Assembly (NCBI RefSeq): GCF_026339735.1
Contig: NZ_JAPEQG010000001.1
Location: forward strand, 3,782,001-3,846,000
Origin: Streptomyces sp. NBC_01669
Lineage (GTDB): Bacteria > Actinomycetota > Actinomycetes > Streptomycetales > Streptomycetaceae
DNA length: 64,000 nucleotides
Direction of reading: 5' to 3'
Shown here: piece after piece, positions 50,890 to 58,535 of the stretch
How positions within the stretch are numbered: position 1 is the first letter of the stretch
How the letters are laid out: the number at the start of each line of letters is the position of its first letter
Translations under genes and position numbers: made by a program
Notes under the pieces: generated by a model
Database searches by the model: none
What the model was told of the DNA's origin: nothing
What the model saw: the letters and a program-made list of their open reading frames with translations, nothing else

Positions 50890-52053
50890 TTGGCATCGCA
50901 TCGCAAACCGCGCAGCCGGGTACGCACCACCACCCCCGCCGTCGGGCTCACGACGGCCGCACTGGCAGGCGTGACCCTGTTGTCGACCCAGAGCGCCACG
51001 GCCGCCCCGAGCGCACCCAAGCCCAGCATCGAGGACGTACAGAAGAAGGTCGACGACCTCTACCGGCAGGCGGGCACAGCGACCCAGCAGTACAACAAGG
51101 CGAAGGAGGCCTCCGCCACGCAGCGCGGCAAGGTCGACGCCCTGCTGGAGGACGTGGCCGAGCGAGCCGACAAGCTGAACGAGGCGCGCAGAACGCTCGG
51201 CAACTACGCGGCCGCGCAGTACCGCACCGGCTCCATCGCCCCGACCGCCACCTTCTTCCTGGCCGACGACCCGCAGTCGTACTTCGACCAGAACCAGCTG
51301 ATGAACCGGATGACCGCCCAGCAGCAGAAGGCGGTCACGGACTTCCGTACGCAGGAGGCAGCGGCGGCGAAGAAGCGCACCGAGGCGACGAAGAGCCTGG
51401 AGACGCTCACCGAGTCCCAGGCCACGCTCCGGACCAGCAAGCAAGCCGTCCAGAAGAAGCTGGGCGAGGCGCGCGCGATGCTGTCGAAGCTGACGGCCGA
51501 GGAGAAGGCGCGGCTGGCGGCACTGGAACGCGAGAAGGAGGCGGAGGCCAAGCGCAAGGCGGAGGAACTCGCCCGCCGGCAGGCCGCCGCCAAGGCCGAG
51601 GCGGACCGCAAGGCCGAGGAGGCGGCGAAGCAGGCCGGCTCCACCGGCGGGACGGGCACGGGAACCGGGACCGGGACCGGGACCGGCTCGGACACCAGCG
51701 CCACCACGAAGGCCGAGAAGGTTCTCGCCTTCGCCCGCGACCAGATCGGCAAGCCCTACGTCTGGGGAGCGACGGGCCCCTCCTCGTACGACTGCTCGGG
51801 GCTGACCCAGGCTGCCTGGAAGGCGGCGGGCGTCGACATCCCCCGCACCACCTGGGACCAGGTGAAGATCGGCACCCGGATAGCCACGGCCGACCTGCAG
51901 CCGGGCGACCTCGTCTTCTTCTACGACGACATCAGCCACGTCGGTATCTACAAGGGCGACGGCATGATGATCCACGCCCCGAAGCCGGGGGCGAACGTCC
52001 GCGAGGAGTCGATCTACTACATGCCGATCTACGGCAGCGTGCGCCCGGCGTAA
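50890..52053 (+). CDS. NlpC/P60 peptidoglycan endopeptidase (riboswitch-controlled)
   Basis: A 387-residue secreted protein: signal peptide (cut after ATA-APSAP), a long coiled-coil (~45-250; DVQKKVDDLYRQAGTATQQY to AEEAAKQAG), a Gly/Thr linker coded by a GGGACC-type repeat, and an NlpC/P60 domain with Cys302 (YDCSGLTQAAW), His350 (ISHVGIY) and His362 (MIHAPKPG). It should cut D-Glu-diamino-acid bonds in the wall, like RipA. GGAAGGAG abuts ATG 50881, so that ATG cannot be served by it. TTG 50890 is nine bases away and gives MASHRKP, which lines up with the GTG start of the paralogue (MAAHRKP). Confidence 0.92.
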   Translation: MASHRKPRSRVRTTTPAVGLTTAALAGVTLLSTQSATAAPSAPKPSIEDVQKKVDDLYRQAGTATQQYNKAKEASATQRGKVDALLEDVAERADKLNEARRTLGNYAAAQYRTGSIAPTATFFLADDPQSYFDQNQLMNRMTAQQQKAVTDFRTQEAAAAKKRTEATKSLETLTESQATLRTSKQAVQKKLGEARAMLSKLTAEEKARLAALEREKEAEAKRKAEELARRQAAAKAEADRKAEEAAKQAGSTGGTGTGTGTGTGTGSDTSATTKAEKVLAFARDQIGKPYVWGATGPSSYDCSGLTQAAWKAAGVDIPRTTWDQVKIGTRIATADLQPGDLVFFYDDISHVGIYKGDGMMIHAPKPGANVREESIYYMPIYGSVRPA

Positions 52054-52072
52054 CGCCGGGCCCGCATAAGAG

Positions 52073-52100
52073 GAGCCCCTGCCGGATCCGGCAGGGGCTC
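52073..52100 (+). terminator. terminator of the NlpC/P60 gene
   Basis: A 28-base perfect palindrome (two 14-base arms, 52073-52086 and 52087-52100) begins 20 bases after the stop and faces the convergent small membrane protein gene. It probably serves both genes. Confidence 0.85.
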
Positions 52101-52124
52101 ACTCCTTGTGCAAGTGGGTCCGGC

Positions 52125-52478
52125 TCAGGTCCAGAGTGTCGCGATGAAGATGTTGGCGACCGTCAGTCCGCCGACCGCCGCGAACACGCCCTTCTCGACC
52201 TTCTCCTCGTCCCGCTTGATGTAGACCAGCGCGAGGATCACCACCAGGACCGCCAGCTTCACGCCGATCTTGATGTTGTTGACCGGGTGGTCGTCGGCCT
52301 GGTTGAGCCCGACCAGCGCGACACCGGTGACCAGCATGGTCAGCGCGCCGTGCAGCATCGCCGGGACGAAGCGTGCCGTGCCCGCACCCATCGCCTTCAT
52401 CTGGGTCAGGAAGCCGCCCAGGAGGGCGGCGATGCCGATGATGTGCAGCGCGACGAAGACATTGATGAGTACGTCCAT
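52125..52478 (-). CDS. small four-helix integral membrane protein
   Basis: A 117-residue protein with four transmembrane segments (VFVALHIIGIAALLGGFLTQM, FVPAMLHGALTMLVTGVALVGL, KLAVLVVILALVYIKR, VFAAVGGLTVANIFIATLW) and short loops. A His in the first segment (ALHIIG) and another in the second (LHGAL) recall helix-bundle haem or quinone proteins, but no clear family motif is visible. It is conserved in Streptomyces as a hypothetical membrane protein, from memory. ATG 52478 fits length; the ribosome binding site is weak. Confidence 0.75.
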   Translation of the reverse strand: MDVLINVFVALHIIGIAALLGGFLTQMKAMGAGTARFVPAMLHGALTMLVTGVALVGLNQADDHPVNNIKIGVKLAVLVVILALVYIKRDEEKVEKGVFAAVGGLTVANIFIATLWT

Positions 52479-52832
52479 GAGGCCGCAGCCTAGCCGGGGC
52501 TATATCACCCCCTTCGGCGAGGTGGGGGCTCCTCGGTATTTCACTCGCATCTGTACCAATTGCCTGACTCTGATGGAATTTTCCAGTCACTCGACGACAA
52601 CACATTGCCAAATTCGGGCAATAGCCGTCATTGCGACTCTTCCTCGCGCCCCGGGCTTAGCGTCCCTGTCCAGGTGGCCGGCTTCACCACCGCTCCGCAC
52701 CCGGACGGCAGTCCGGTCACCCCGCCGAGAAATCCGGCGGCGGGCCGCTCCCCCTGTTGGCGTCCCGCCGCCGGACCTCAGCGGCCCGCCGGTAGGCCCC
52801 GACGGGCAGTCGACGTAAGGAGCCCCGCCCCT
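52479..52832. other. structured leader upstream of the second NlpC/P60 gene
   Basis: 354 bases. Three hairpins are visible: ATTGCC/GGCAAT at about 52604-52622, CCGGAC-GGCA-GTCCGG at 52701-52716 and a perfect 12-bp stem TCCGGCGGCGGG/CCCGCCGCCGGA (52733-52744 with 52764-52775). The ydaO signatures of the first paralogue are absent, so a different control is expected. Confidence 0.5.
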
Positions 52833-53882
52833 GTGGCAGCGCATCGGAAACCCAGGCAGCGCCCGCACACCGGCTCCGCCGCCCGCACCGCAGCCACCCT
52901 CGCCTTCGCCGGGGCCGCGACCGCCGCCGTCCTGCCGGGCTCCGCGCACGCCGAACCACAGCCCACCCCCACCCGGATCAAGGCCGCGGTGGACCGGCTG
53001 TACCACGACGCCGAGGTCGCCACCGAGCAGTACAACGGCGCGAAGGAGGAGGCGACCGCCGCCGCCAAGTCCTTGAACGCACTGCGCGACGAGGCTGCCC
53101 GCAGGACCGAACGCCTCAATGCCTCCCGCGACGCACTCGGTTCGCTCGCCGCCGCGGAGTACCGCACCGGCGGCCTCGACCCCGCCGTGCAGCTGGCGCT
53201 GTCCTCGGACCCCGACCAGTATCTGCAACGGGCCTCGTACGTGGAGCGGGCCGCCGACCGCCAGGCGGCCGAGGTCTCCAACGTGCAGCGGCAGGTCACC
53301 GAGATCGCCCAGCTGCGCACGGAGGCGAAGGACGAGCTGGCGGCCCTCACCGCCCGCCGGGCCGACCTGAAGAAGCACCGGACGACGGTCAGGGCCAGAC
53401 TGGCCGACGCCCAGAAGCTCCTGGACACCCTCTCACCCGCGGAGCGCGCCGAGTTCGAACGCGCGGACGCCGCCCGCGCCGCCGCCCGCGCGGATCGCAG
53501 CGCCCCGCGCTTAGGCACCGCCCAGGCTCCCAACGCCCGCGCCGCGGAGGCCGTCGCGTTCGCCTACGGGGCGCTCGGCAAGCCGTACGTCTGGGGCGCC
53601 ACCGGACCGTCCTCGTTCGACTGCTCCGGGCTGACCCAGGCCGCCTGGCGTTCCGCCGGCGTCTCGCTCCCCCGCACCACATACACCCAGATCAACGCCG
53701 GCCGGCACATCCCCCGCTCCGAACTCGTCCCCGGTGACCTGGTGTTCTTCTACTCGGGGGTCAGCCATGTCGGTCTCTACATCGGCGACGGACAGATGAT
53801 CCACGCACCGCACCCCGGAGCGCCGGTCCGCATCGCGCCGATCGACAACATGCCCTTCGCGGGAGCGACCCGGGTCGCATAG
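52833..53882 (+). CDS. NlpC/P60 peptidoglycan endopeptidase with a TTA codon
   Basis: A 349-residue paralogue of the gene at 50890. It has a signal peptide (cut after SAHA-EPQ), a coiled-coil (DRLYHDAEVATEQYNGAKEEA to ~220), a short linker and an NlpC/P60 domain with Cys264, His312 and His324. GTG 52833 follows GGAG. Codon 227, in the linker just before the catalytic domain (APRLGTA), is TTA (53511-53513). The TTA codon needs the bldA tRNA in Streptomyces, so production should be limited to development, unlike the riboswitch-controlled paralogue. Confidence 0.92.
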   Translation: MAAHRKPRQRPHTGSAARTAATLAFAGAATAAVLPGSAHAEPQPTPTRIKAAVDRLYHDAEVATEQYNGAKEEATAAAKSLNALRDEAARRTERLNASRDALGSLAAAEYRTGGLDPAVQLALSSDPDQYLQRASYVERAADRQAAEVSNVQRQVTEIAQLRTEAKDELAALTARRADLKKHRTTVRARLADAQKLLDTLSPAERAEFERADAARAAARADRSAPRLGTAQAPNARAAEAVAFAYGALGKPYVWGATGPSSFDCSGLTQAAWRSAGVSLPRTTYTQINAGRHIPRSELVPGDLVFFYSGVSHVGLYIGDGQMIHAPHPGAPVRIAPIDNMPFAGATRVA

Positions 53883-53889
53883 GCTCCCT

Positions 53890-54249
53890 CGCGCACCACG
53901 GGAACCCGAGGGCGGCCGCTCCGCGTGGCTGCGCGACACGGTGGCGGGCGGCGGAGTGGCGGTGCTCGCCACCCTCGACGGCGCCCCGGTGGGCGCGGGC
54001 GGCTGCTCGGTCCCGGTCGACGGCCTCACCGAACTGGCCGGTCTCGCCGTTGCCGACGCCTTCCGCCGCCGCGGCATCGGCGCGGCACTCTCCGCCCATC
54101 TGACCGCCGCCGCATTCGCGCGGGGCTGCCGGGTGGTGTGGCTGGAGCCGGCCGACGCCGCTGTGGAACGGATCTACGCGGGCATCGGCTACCGCAGGGT
54201 CGGCGAGAAACTCAACATCTCCATCGACCCCGAACGGGAGAACAGCTGA
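53890..54249 (+). pseudogene. 5'-truncated GNAT acetyltransferase
   Basis: The frame ending at 54249 carries the second half of a GNAT domain: GVAVLATLDGAPVGAGGCSV (strand 2-3), LAGLAVADAFRRRGIGAALS (the acetyl-CoA-binding R-x-x-G-x-G loop) and RIYAGIGYRRVGEKLNIS. Upstream in frame EPEGGRSAWLRDTVAGG still looks like the same domain and runs into the end of the NlpC/P60 gene without a start or ribosome binding site. The N-terminal part is missing. A GTG at 53941 could start a 102-residue product but lacks a Shine-Dalgarno sequence. I take it as a gene fragment. Confidence 0.6.
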
Positions 54250-54250
54250 C

Positions 54251-54946
54251 TCAGACCAGCCGTCGGGCCGTCGCCCACCGCGTCAGCTCGTGCCGGTTCG
54301 ACAGCTGGAGTTTCCGCAGCACCGCCGAGACATGCGACTCGACCGTCTTCACCGAGATGAACAGCTGCTTGGCGATCTCCTTGTACGCATAGCCGCGCGC
54401 GATCAGCCGCAGCACCTCGCGCTCGCGCTGCGTCAGCCGGTCCAGGTCCTCGTCGACAGGCGGCGCGTCCGTCGAGGCGAACGCGTCGAGGACGAAGCCG
54501 GCCAGCCGGGGCGAGAACACCGCGTCGCCCTCCTGCACCCGGAAGACCGAATCGACCAGATCGGTGCCGGTGATCGTCTTGGTGACGTAGCCGCGGGCGC
54601 CGCCGCGGATGACACCGATGACATCCTCGGCGGCGTCCGAGACGGACAGCGCAAGGAACCGCACCGGGTTCTCGACCGCGCCCATCAGCGGGGCGCAGCG
54701 GCGCAGCACCTCGACGCCGCCGCCGCCCGGCAGGTGCACGTCGAGGAGGACGACCTCGGGGCGGGTCGCCGTGATGACGGTGACCGCCTGGTCGACATCG
54801 GCGGCCTCGCCGACGACCTCGACACCGGTCTCCTCGGTGCGGCCGATCTCGGCCTGGACTCCGGTGCGGAACATCCGGTGGTCGTCGACGAGCACGACCC
54901 GTACCCGGCGCTCCGGGCCCCCGGTCGCTTCGGTGGTCTCGGTCAT
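54251..54946 (-). CDS. NarL/LuxR-type response regulator
   Basis: A 231-residue two-component regulator. The receiver domain has the acidic pair VLVDDHRMF (Asp21, Asp22), the phospho-acceptor Asp69 in VVLLDVHLPGG and the Lys in GYVTKTI. The output is a LuxR-type HTH (LTQREREVLRLIARGYAYKE, IAKQLFISVKTVESHVSAVL). Its ATG overlaps the stop of the sensor kinase gene as ATGA. It is the partner of the PspC-type kinase and likely controls the divergent PspC/LiaF-like gene or its own operon. Confidence 0.93.
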   Translation of the reverse strand: MTETTEATGGPERRVRVVLVDDHRMFRTGVQAEIGRTEETGVEVVGEAADVDQAVTVITATRPEVVLLDVHLPGGGGVEVLRRCAPLMGAVENPVRFLALSVSDAAEDVIGVIRGGARGYVTKTITGTDLVDSVFRVQEGDAVFSPRLAGFVLDAFASTDAPPVDEDLDRLTQREREVLRLIARGYAYKEIAKQLFISVKTVESHVSAVLRKLQLSNRHELTRWATARRLV

Positions 54947-56229
54947 TCGCTCGCCCTCTCCATCTCCAGCTCGACTTCCGTGCCCCCGCCGGGCACCGAA
55001 CGCAGCCGCGCCGTACCGCCGTTGCGCTGCATCCGGCCGATGATTGATTCTCGTACGCCCATTCTGTCCCCCGGTACGGAATCCGGATCGAATCCCGGAC
55101 CACGGTCCCGTACGGAGACGAAGACCGTGCGGCCCTCGACCTCCGCGTAGACCTGCACGGCGCCGCCCTCGCCACCGTACTTCGCGGCATTGACCATCGC
55201 CTCGCGTGCGGCCTGCATCTGCGCGGCGAGCTTCTCGTCGAGCGGGCAGTCGCCGACGACGACGACCTCCAGTGGGACACCGTGCTTGTCCTCGACCTCG
55301 GCGGCGGCGCGTTTGACCGCTTCGGCGAGGGTCTCCGGTTCGTCGCCCTCGTCCTTGCCGGTGCCCTCGGGGTTGTACAGCCAGTTGCGCAGCTCGCGTT
55401 CCTGGGCGCGGGCCAGTCTGCGGACCTCGCTGCCGTCGTCCGCGTTGCGCTGGATCAGGGTGAGGGTGTGCAGCACGGAGTCGTGGACGTGAGCCGCGAC
55501 CTCGGCGCGTTCCTGGGCCCTGATGCGCATCAGGCGTTCCTCGGACAGGTCCTGGGTCATGCGGACGAGATAGGGACCCGCCAGCAGCGCGATGCCGGTG
55601 AGGACGGCGATCGCCGCGGTCAGCACATTGCCGAGCTGGGCCGCGGAGCCGCGTACCACCATGAAGACGGCGAGTCCCAGGCCGACCAGGGCGACCCCGG
55701 CCAGCGCCCGGGCCAGATGCAGCACCCGGCGGCGGCGGCCGACCTCCATCCAGCGGGCCCGGCGGGCGTTGTCGGCCTGCCGCCACACCAGGACGGAGCC
55801 CGCGCCGATCAGCAGCGTCGGCCAGATGTAACGGTCGGCCTTGCTGCCCATGTCGACGTTGCCGACGAAGATCACGGCGCCGATGAGCAGCGCGAGGAGG
55901 GCGAACACCTGCCCCTTGTCGGGCTTGCGGAGCCTGCGCCGGCCGTCGGGGGCCGTCTCGAAGACGGAGCGCGGCGCGTCGACGCCGCCGACGCCGAGGG
56001 GGACGACGATCCAGAACACGGCGTAGAGCAGAGCCCCGAGGCCGTCCGCGAAGAACAGTCCGAGGAAGACGAACCGCACCCAGGCGACGGGCAGCCCGAG
56101 ATGTCCGGCGAGACCGCGCGCGACGCCGCCGAGCAGCCGTCCGTCGGCACTGCGGTACAGCTTGCGCAGCGGTGGCTCCTCCGGGTCGGAGCTGAGAGAG
56201 CTTGCGGCTCGGGGTGAGGCGGTCGGCAT
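54943..56229 (-). CDS. PspC-domain sensor histidine kinase
   Basis: A 428-residue membrane kinase. An N-terminal PspC domain (LYRSADGRLLGGVARGLAGHLG to WIVVPLGVG; ~24-80) precedes four or so transmembrane segments (to ~222), then a HisKA_3 dimerisation helix with the phospho-acceptor His249 (EVAAHVHDSVLHTLTLIQ) and an ATPase domain (AREAMVNAAKYGGEG, VRDRGPGFD, GVRESIIGRM). PspC domains respond to envelope stress. It is coupled to the response regulator by ATGA and divergent from a second PspC protein gene. Confidence 0.93.
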   Translation of the reverse strand: MPTASPRAASSLSSDPEEPPLRKLYRSADGRLLGGVARGLAGHLGLPVAWVRFVFLGLFFADGLGALLYAVFWIVVPLGVGGVDAPRSVFETAPDGRRRLRKPDKGQVFALLALLIGAVIFVGNVDMGSKADRYIWPTLLIGAGSVLVWRQADNARRARWMEVGRRRRVLHLARALAGVALVGLGLAVFMVVRGSAAQLGNVLTAAIAVLTGIALLAGPYLVRMTQDLSEERLMRIRAQERAEVAAHVHDSVLHTLTLIQRNADDGSEVRRLARAQERELRNWLYNPEGTGKDEGDEPETLAEAVKRAAAEVEDKHGVPLEVVVVGDCPLDEKLAAQMQAAREAMVNAAKYGGEGGAVQVYAEVEGRTVFVSVRDRGPGFDPDSVPGDRMGVRESIIGRMQRNGGTARLRSVPGGGTEVELEMERASE

Positions 56230-56425
56230 GCCACGATCGTCACATGGACGGGTGAGCGGCGGTATCAGGGTCTGCCCCCACTTCGACCCTGAGAGCCTGT
56301 CGGGCAGGTCCCACCCGCCGCACGCCCCGCGACGGCGCCCTTCAGGGTCCGGGGGAACCAATATCAGGGATCGGCCAGGGTCGCCGCGGGTCCCGTCGGC
56401 GCTTGCCGCCCGTCACCATGGAGCC

Positions 56426-57736
56426 ATGACCGTTCCCCAGGACGCCGCGCCCGGCGTCGCACCGCCGCCCGCACCGAGACCGCAACTGCAGCGCAGCTCG
56501 CGGCAGAAAGTGGTGGCCGGGGTGTGCGGCGGACTCGGCCGGTACTGCGACGTGGACCCGGTGATCTTCCGGATCGTGATCGGTGTGCTGTCGGTGACCG
56601 GTGGCGTCGGCCTGATCTTCTACGGCTTCGCCTGGCTGCTGCTCCCGCTGGAGGGCGAGGAGGAGAACGAGGCGCGCAGGCTGCTGTCCGGCCGGGTCGA
56701 GGGGGCGTCGCTGGTCGCGGTGCTGTTCGCGCTGATCGGCTGCGGGCTCTTCCTGTCCATGCTGGGCAACGGGGGCACGCTGGCGTTCTCCGCGATGCTG
56801 ACGCTCGCCGTCGTCGGCTTCAGCGTGTGGACGCAAGCCCGCAGGACCGCCGCGCCCGAGGACCCGCTGCACCCGACGGCCGCGCAGGCGGTGGCGGACG
56901 CCCCGCCGGAGGTGAAAGCACCGCCGTCGCCGGGCAGCCCGTCGTGGTGGCGGGATCCGATCATCAAGGACGGCACGTCCGGGCCGGTGGGACCGGGGTA
57001 TCTGTGGGGCCCGGCGGATGCGGTGGCCGACAGTCCGCCGGTACGTCCCCGCAGGGCGGCGGAAACCCCGTACCGCGCGCCCGAGCCGGTCCGGACCAAC
57101 CGGGGGCCACGCTCGATCGGCGGCCTGGTCTTCCTGTTCGCACTGATCGCGGGCGGTCTGGGCACGGGCCTGAGCTGGCACACGCATCCGTTCGGCACGA
57201 GCCTGCAGTTCGGCCTGGCCGCAGCGCTCGCCGTGTTCGGTGCGGGGATGGTGGTCAGCACCTTCCTCGGCAGGACCGGGTTCGGCACCGTCCTGCTGGC
57301 AATGATCACGGCGGCGCTGCTGGCGGGCGCGGCCGCGCTGCCGAAGGACATCAGCACCCATTGGGTACGGGAGGAATGGCGCCCGGCGTCGGTCGCCGCG
57401 GTCCAGCCGCGGTACGAGCTCGGCAGCGGTGTCGGCACGCTCGACCTGTCGAAGGTGCCGGTCCCGAAGGGGGACACGGTCCGGACGCAACTGGGGGTCG
57501 GCGCGGGCCGGGCGGTCGTCGTCGTACCGAAGGCGGTGACGCTCCGGGTGCGGGCGGACGCCGGGGTCGGCGACATCCGGCTGCCGGGCGATCCGCCGGG
57601 CGATGTGGACATCAGCCCGTCGCCGAAGGAACACCGCATGATCGCCCCGCCCGCGGGCGTCACCCCGGCGGGCACGGTCGAGCTGGACCTGGAAGTCGGT
57701 ATCGGACAGGTGGAGGTCATTCGTGCTGCGTCATGA
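56426..57736 (+). CDS. PspC/LiaF-like envelope-stress membrane protein
   Basis: A 436-residue protein: an N-terminal PspC domain (QKVVAGVCGGLGRYCDVDPV, then the VIGVLSVTGGVGLIFYGFAWLLLP helix), further membrane segments (LVAVLFALIGCGLFLSML; GLVFLFALIAGGLGTGLS; LAAALAVFGAGMVVSTF; TVLLAMITAALLAGAAAL) and a C-terminal beta-rich domain (RYELGSGVGTLDLSKV to VELDLEVGIGQVEVI) like the LiaF/toastrack domain. The set with the divergent kinase-regulator pair resembles LiaFSR-type sensing of cell-envelope damage. ATG 56426 is chosen; its end overlaps the next gene by 14 bases. Confidence 0.88.
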   Translation: MTVPQDAAPGVAPPPAPRPQLQRSSRQKVVAGVCGGLGRYCDVDPVIFRIVIGVLSVTGGVGLIFYGFAWLLLPLEGEEENEARRLLSGRVEGASLVAVLFALIGCGLFLSMLGNGGTLAFSAMLTLAVVGFSVWTQARRTAAPEDPLHPTAAQAVADAPPEVKAPPSPGSPSWWRDPIIKDGTSGPVGPGYLWGPADAVADSPPVRPRRAAETPYRAPEPVRTNRGPRSIGGLVFLFALIAGGLGTGLSWHTHPFGTSLQFGLAAALAVFGAGMVVSTFLGRTGFGTVLLAMITAALLAGAAALPKDISTHWVREEWRPASVAAVQPRYELGSGVGTLDLSKVPVPKGDTVRTQLGVGAGRAVVVVPKAVTLRVRADAGVGDIRLPGDPPGDVDISPSPKEHRMIAPPAGVTPAGTVELDLEVGIGQVEVIRAAS

Positions 57737-57986
57737 GATCCGGCCGGGCCGGGCGGTCGCGGGCATCGCGATGCTCGCCCTCGCCGCCGGTTACGCTGCG
57801 GACGCGGCGGGCACCTGGGACGCCCCCTGGGTCTTCTTCTTCCCGGTGTTCTTCGGCGGCCTCTGGCTCGCCGCGACCACGACGTGGATCGGCTACCGTA
57901 TCCGTCGCCGTCGCGACGCGAGGAAGGCGTCCACGGAGAACGACGCGGCGCCGCCGAGCACCAGCGGCAGCCAGGCCATGAGGTAG
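57723..57986 (+). CDS. small membrane protein after the PspC gene
   Basis: An 87-residue protein from GTG 57723, overlapping the PspC gene by 14 bases. Two hydrophobic segments (AGIAMLALAAGYAADAA; WVFFFPVFFGGLWLAATTTWIGY) are followed by a basic stretch RIRRRRDARK. The last 32 codons lie opposite the end of the DoxX gene (94-base overlap), so the C-terminal tail is constrained by the other strand, and the natural stop may once have been earlier. Function unknown; the coupling suggests it belongs with the PspC protein. Confidence 0.62.
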   Translation: MLRHEIRPGRAVAGIAMLALAAGYAADAAGTWDAPWVFFFPVFFGGLWLAATTTWIGYRIRRRRDARKASTENDAAPPSTSGSQAMR

Positions 57987-58402
57987 GCCAGGTCGTTGCC
58001 GAAGTAGTACGGCTTGACCTGCCAGCTCACGGTCAGCCACAGGCTCAGCGAGATCAGCGCCCCGCCGAGTGCGGCAAGCCGGGCCCACAGCCCGATCAGG
58101 GTGCCGATGCCGACGGCGAGTTCACCGAAGGCGATGGCGTGTCCGAAGGCTCCCGGGCTCTTCAGCGCGAGGTCGACGAGGGCCGGGATCGCGGCCGAGT
58201 CGCGTACCGCGTGCATCGTCTCGCCGATGGAGCCGGGGCCGGTGGCGCGGAAGAAGGCACTGTCCGTCAGTTTGTCGAGCCCGGCATAGAGAAAGGTGAC
58301 ACCGAGAAAGATCCGGAGCGGCAGCAGGGCATGCTCCCGCGCCAGCTCCCGGATGCTTCTCACTTCGCCCAGACCTCGCGCATTCGTGCCATACGCACGC
58401 AT
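57893..58402 (-). CDS. DoxX family membrane protein
   Basis: A 169-residue membrane protein with about four helices: LLPLRIFLGVTFLYAGLDKLTD (typical DoxX start), HAIAFGELAVGIGTLIGLWARLAALGGALIS, LWLTVSWQVKPYYFGNDLAYLMAWLPLVLGG and SVDAFL. The DoxX family includes thiosulfate-quinone reductase subunits and MPDZ-type redox chaperones (in mycobacteria with SodA and SseA). ATG 58402 has AAGGATGGGG upstream. Its 3' end overlaps the convergent small membrane protein by 94 bases. Confidence 0.85.
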   Translation of the reverse strand: MRAYGTNARGLGEVRSIRELAREHALLPLRIFLGVTFLYAGLDKLTDSAFFRATGPGSIGETMHAVRDSAAIPALVDLALKSPGAFGHAIAFGELAVGIGTLIGLWARLAALGGALISLSLWLTVSWQVKPYYFGNDLAYLMAWLPLVLGGAASFSVDAFLASRRRRIR

Positions 58403-58535
58403 AAGGACCCCATCCTTCCGTCGACCCGTCACCAGACCATACGTACGCGGCGAACGGGCTGCTCACCTGCCCTGCGGTTCGACCCGGTTCGATCGGACCC
58501 GAGTGGCGGCAGGGGGAAAGACGGTCGATCGGATC

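Noticed and set aside
51650..51700. Microsatellite or mobile-element footprint in the first NlpC/P60 gene
   Set aside because: The GGGACC-type hexamer run is in frame and codes for a Gly/Thr linker; slippage in a linker explains it.
52479..52832. A ydaO riboswitch upstream of the second NlpC/P60 gene
   Set aside because: The signature blocks GGGGTGAATC and GACAGCTAACCC are absent; only simple hairpins are present.
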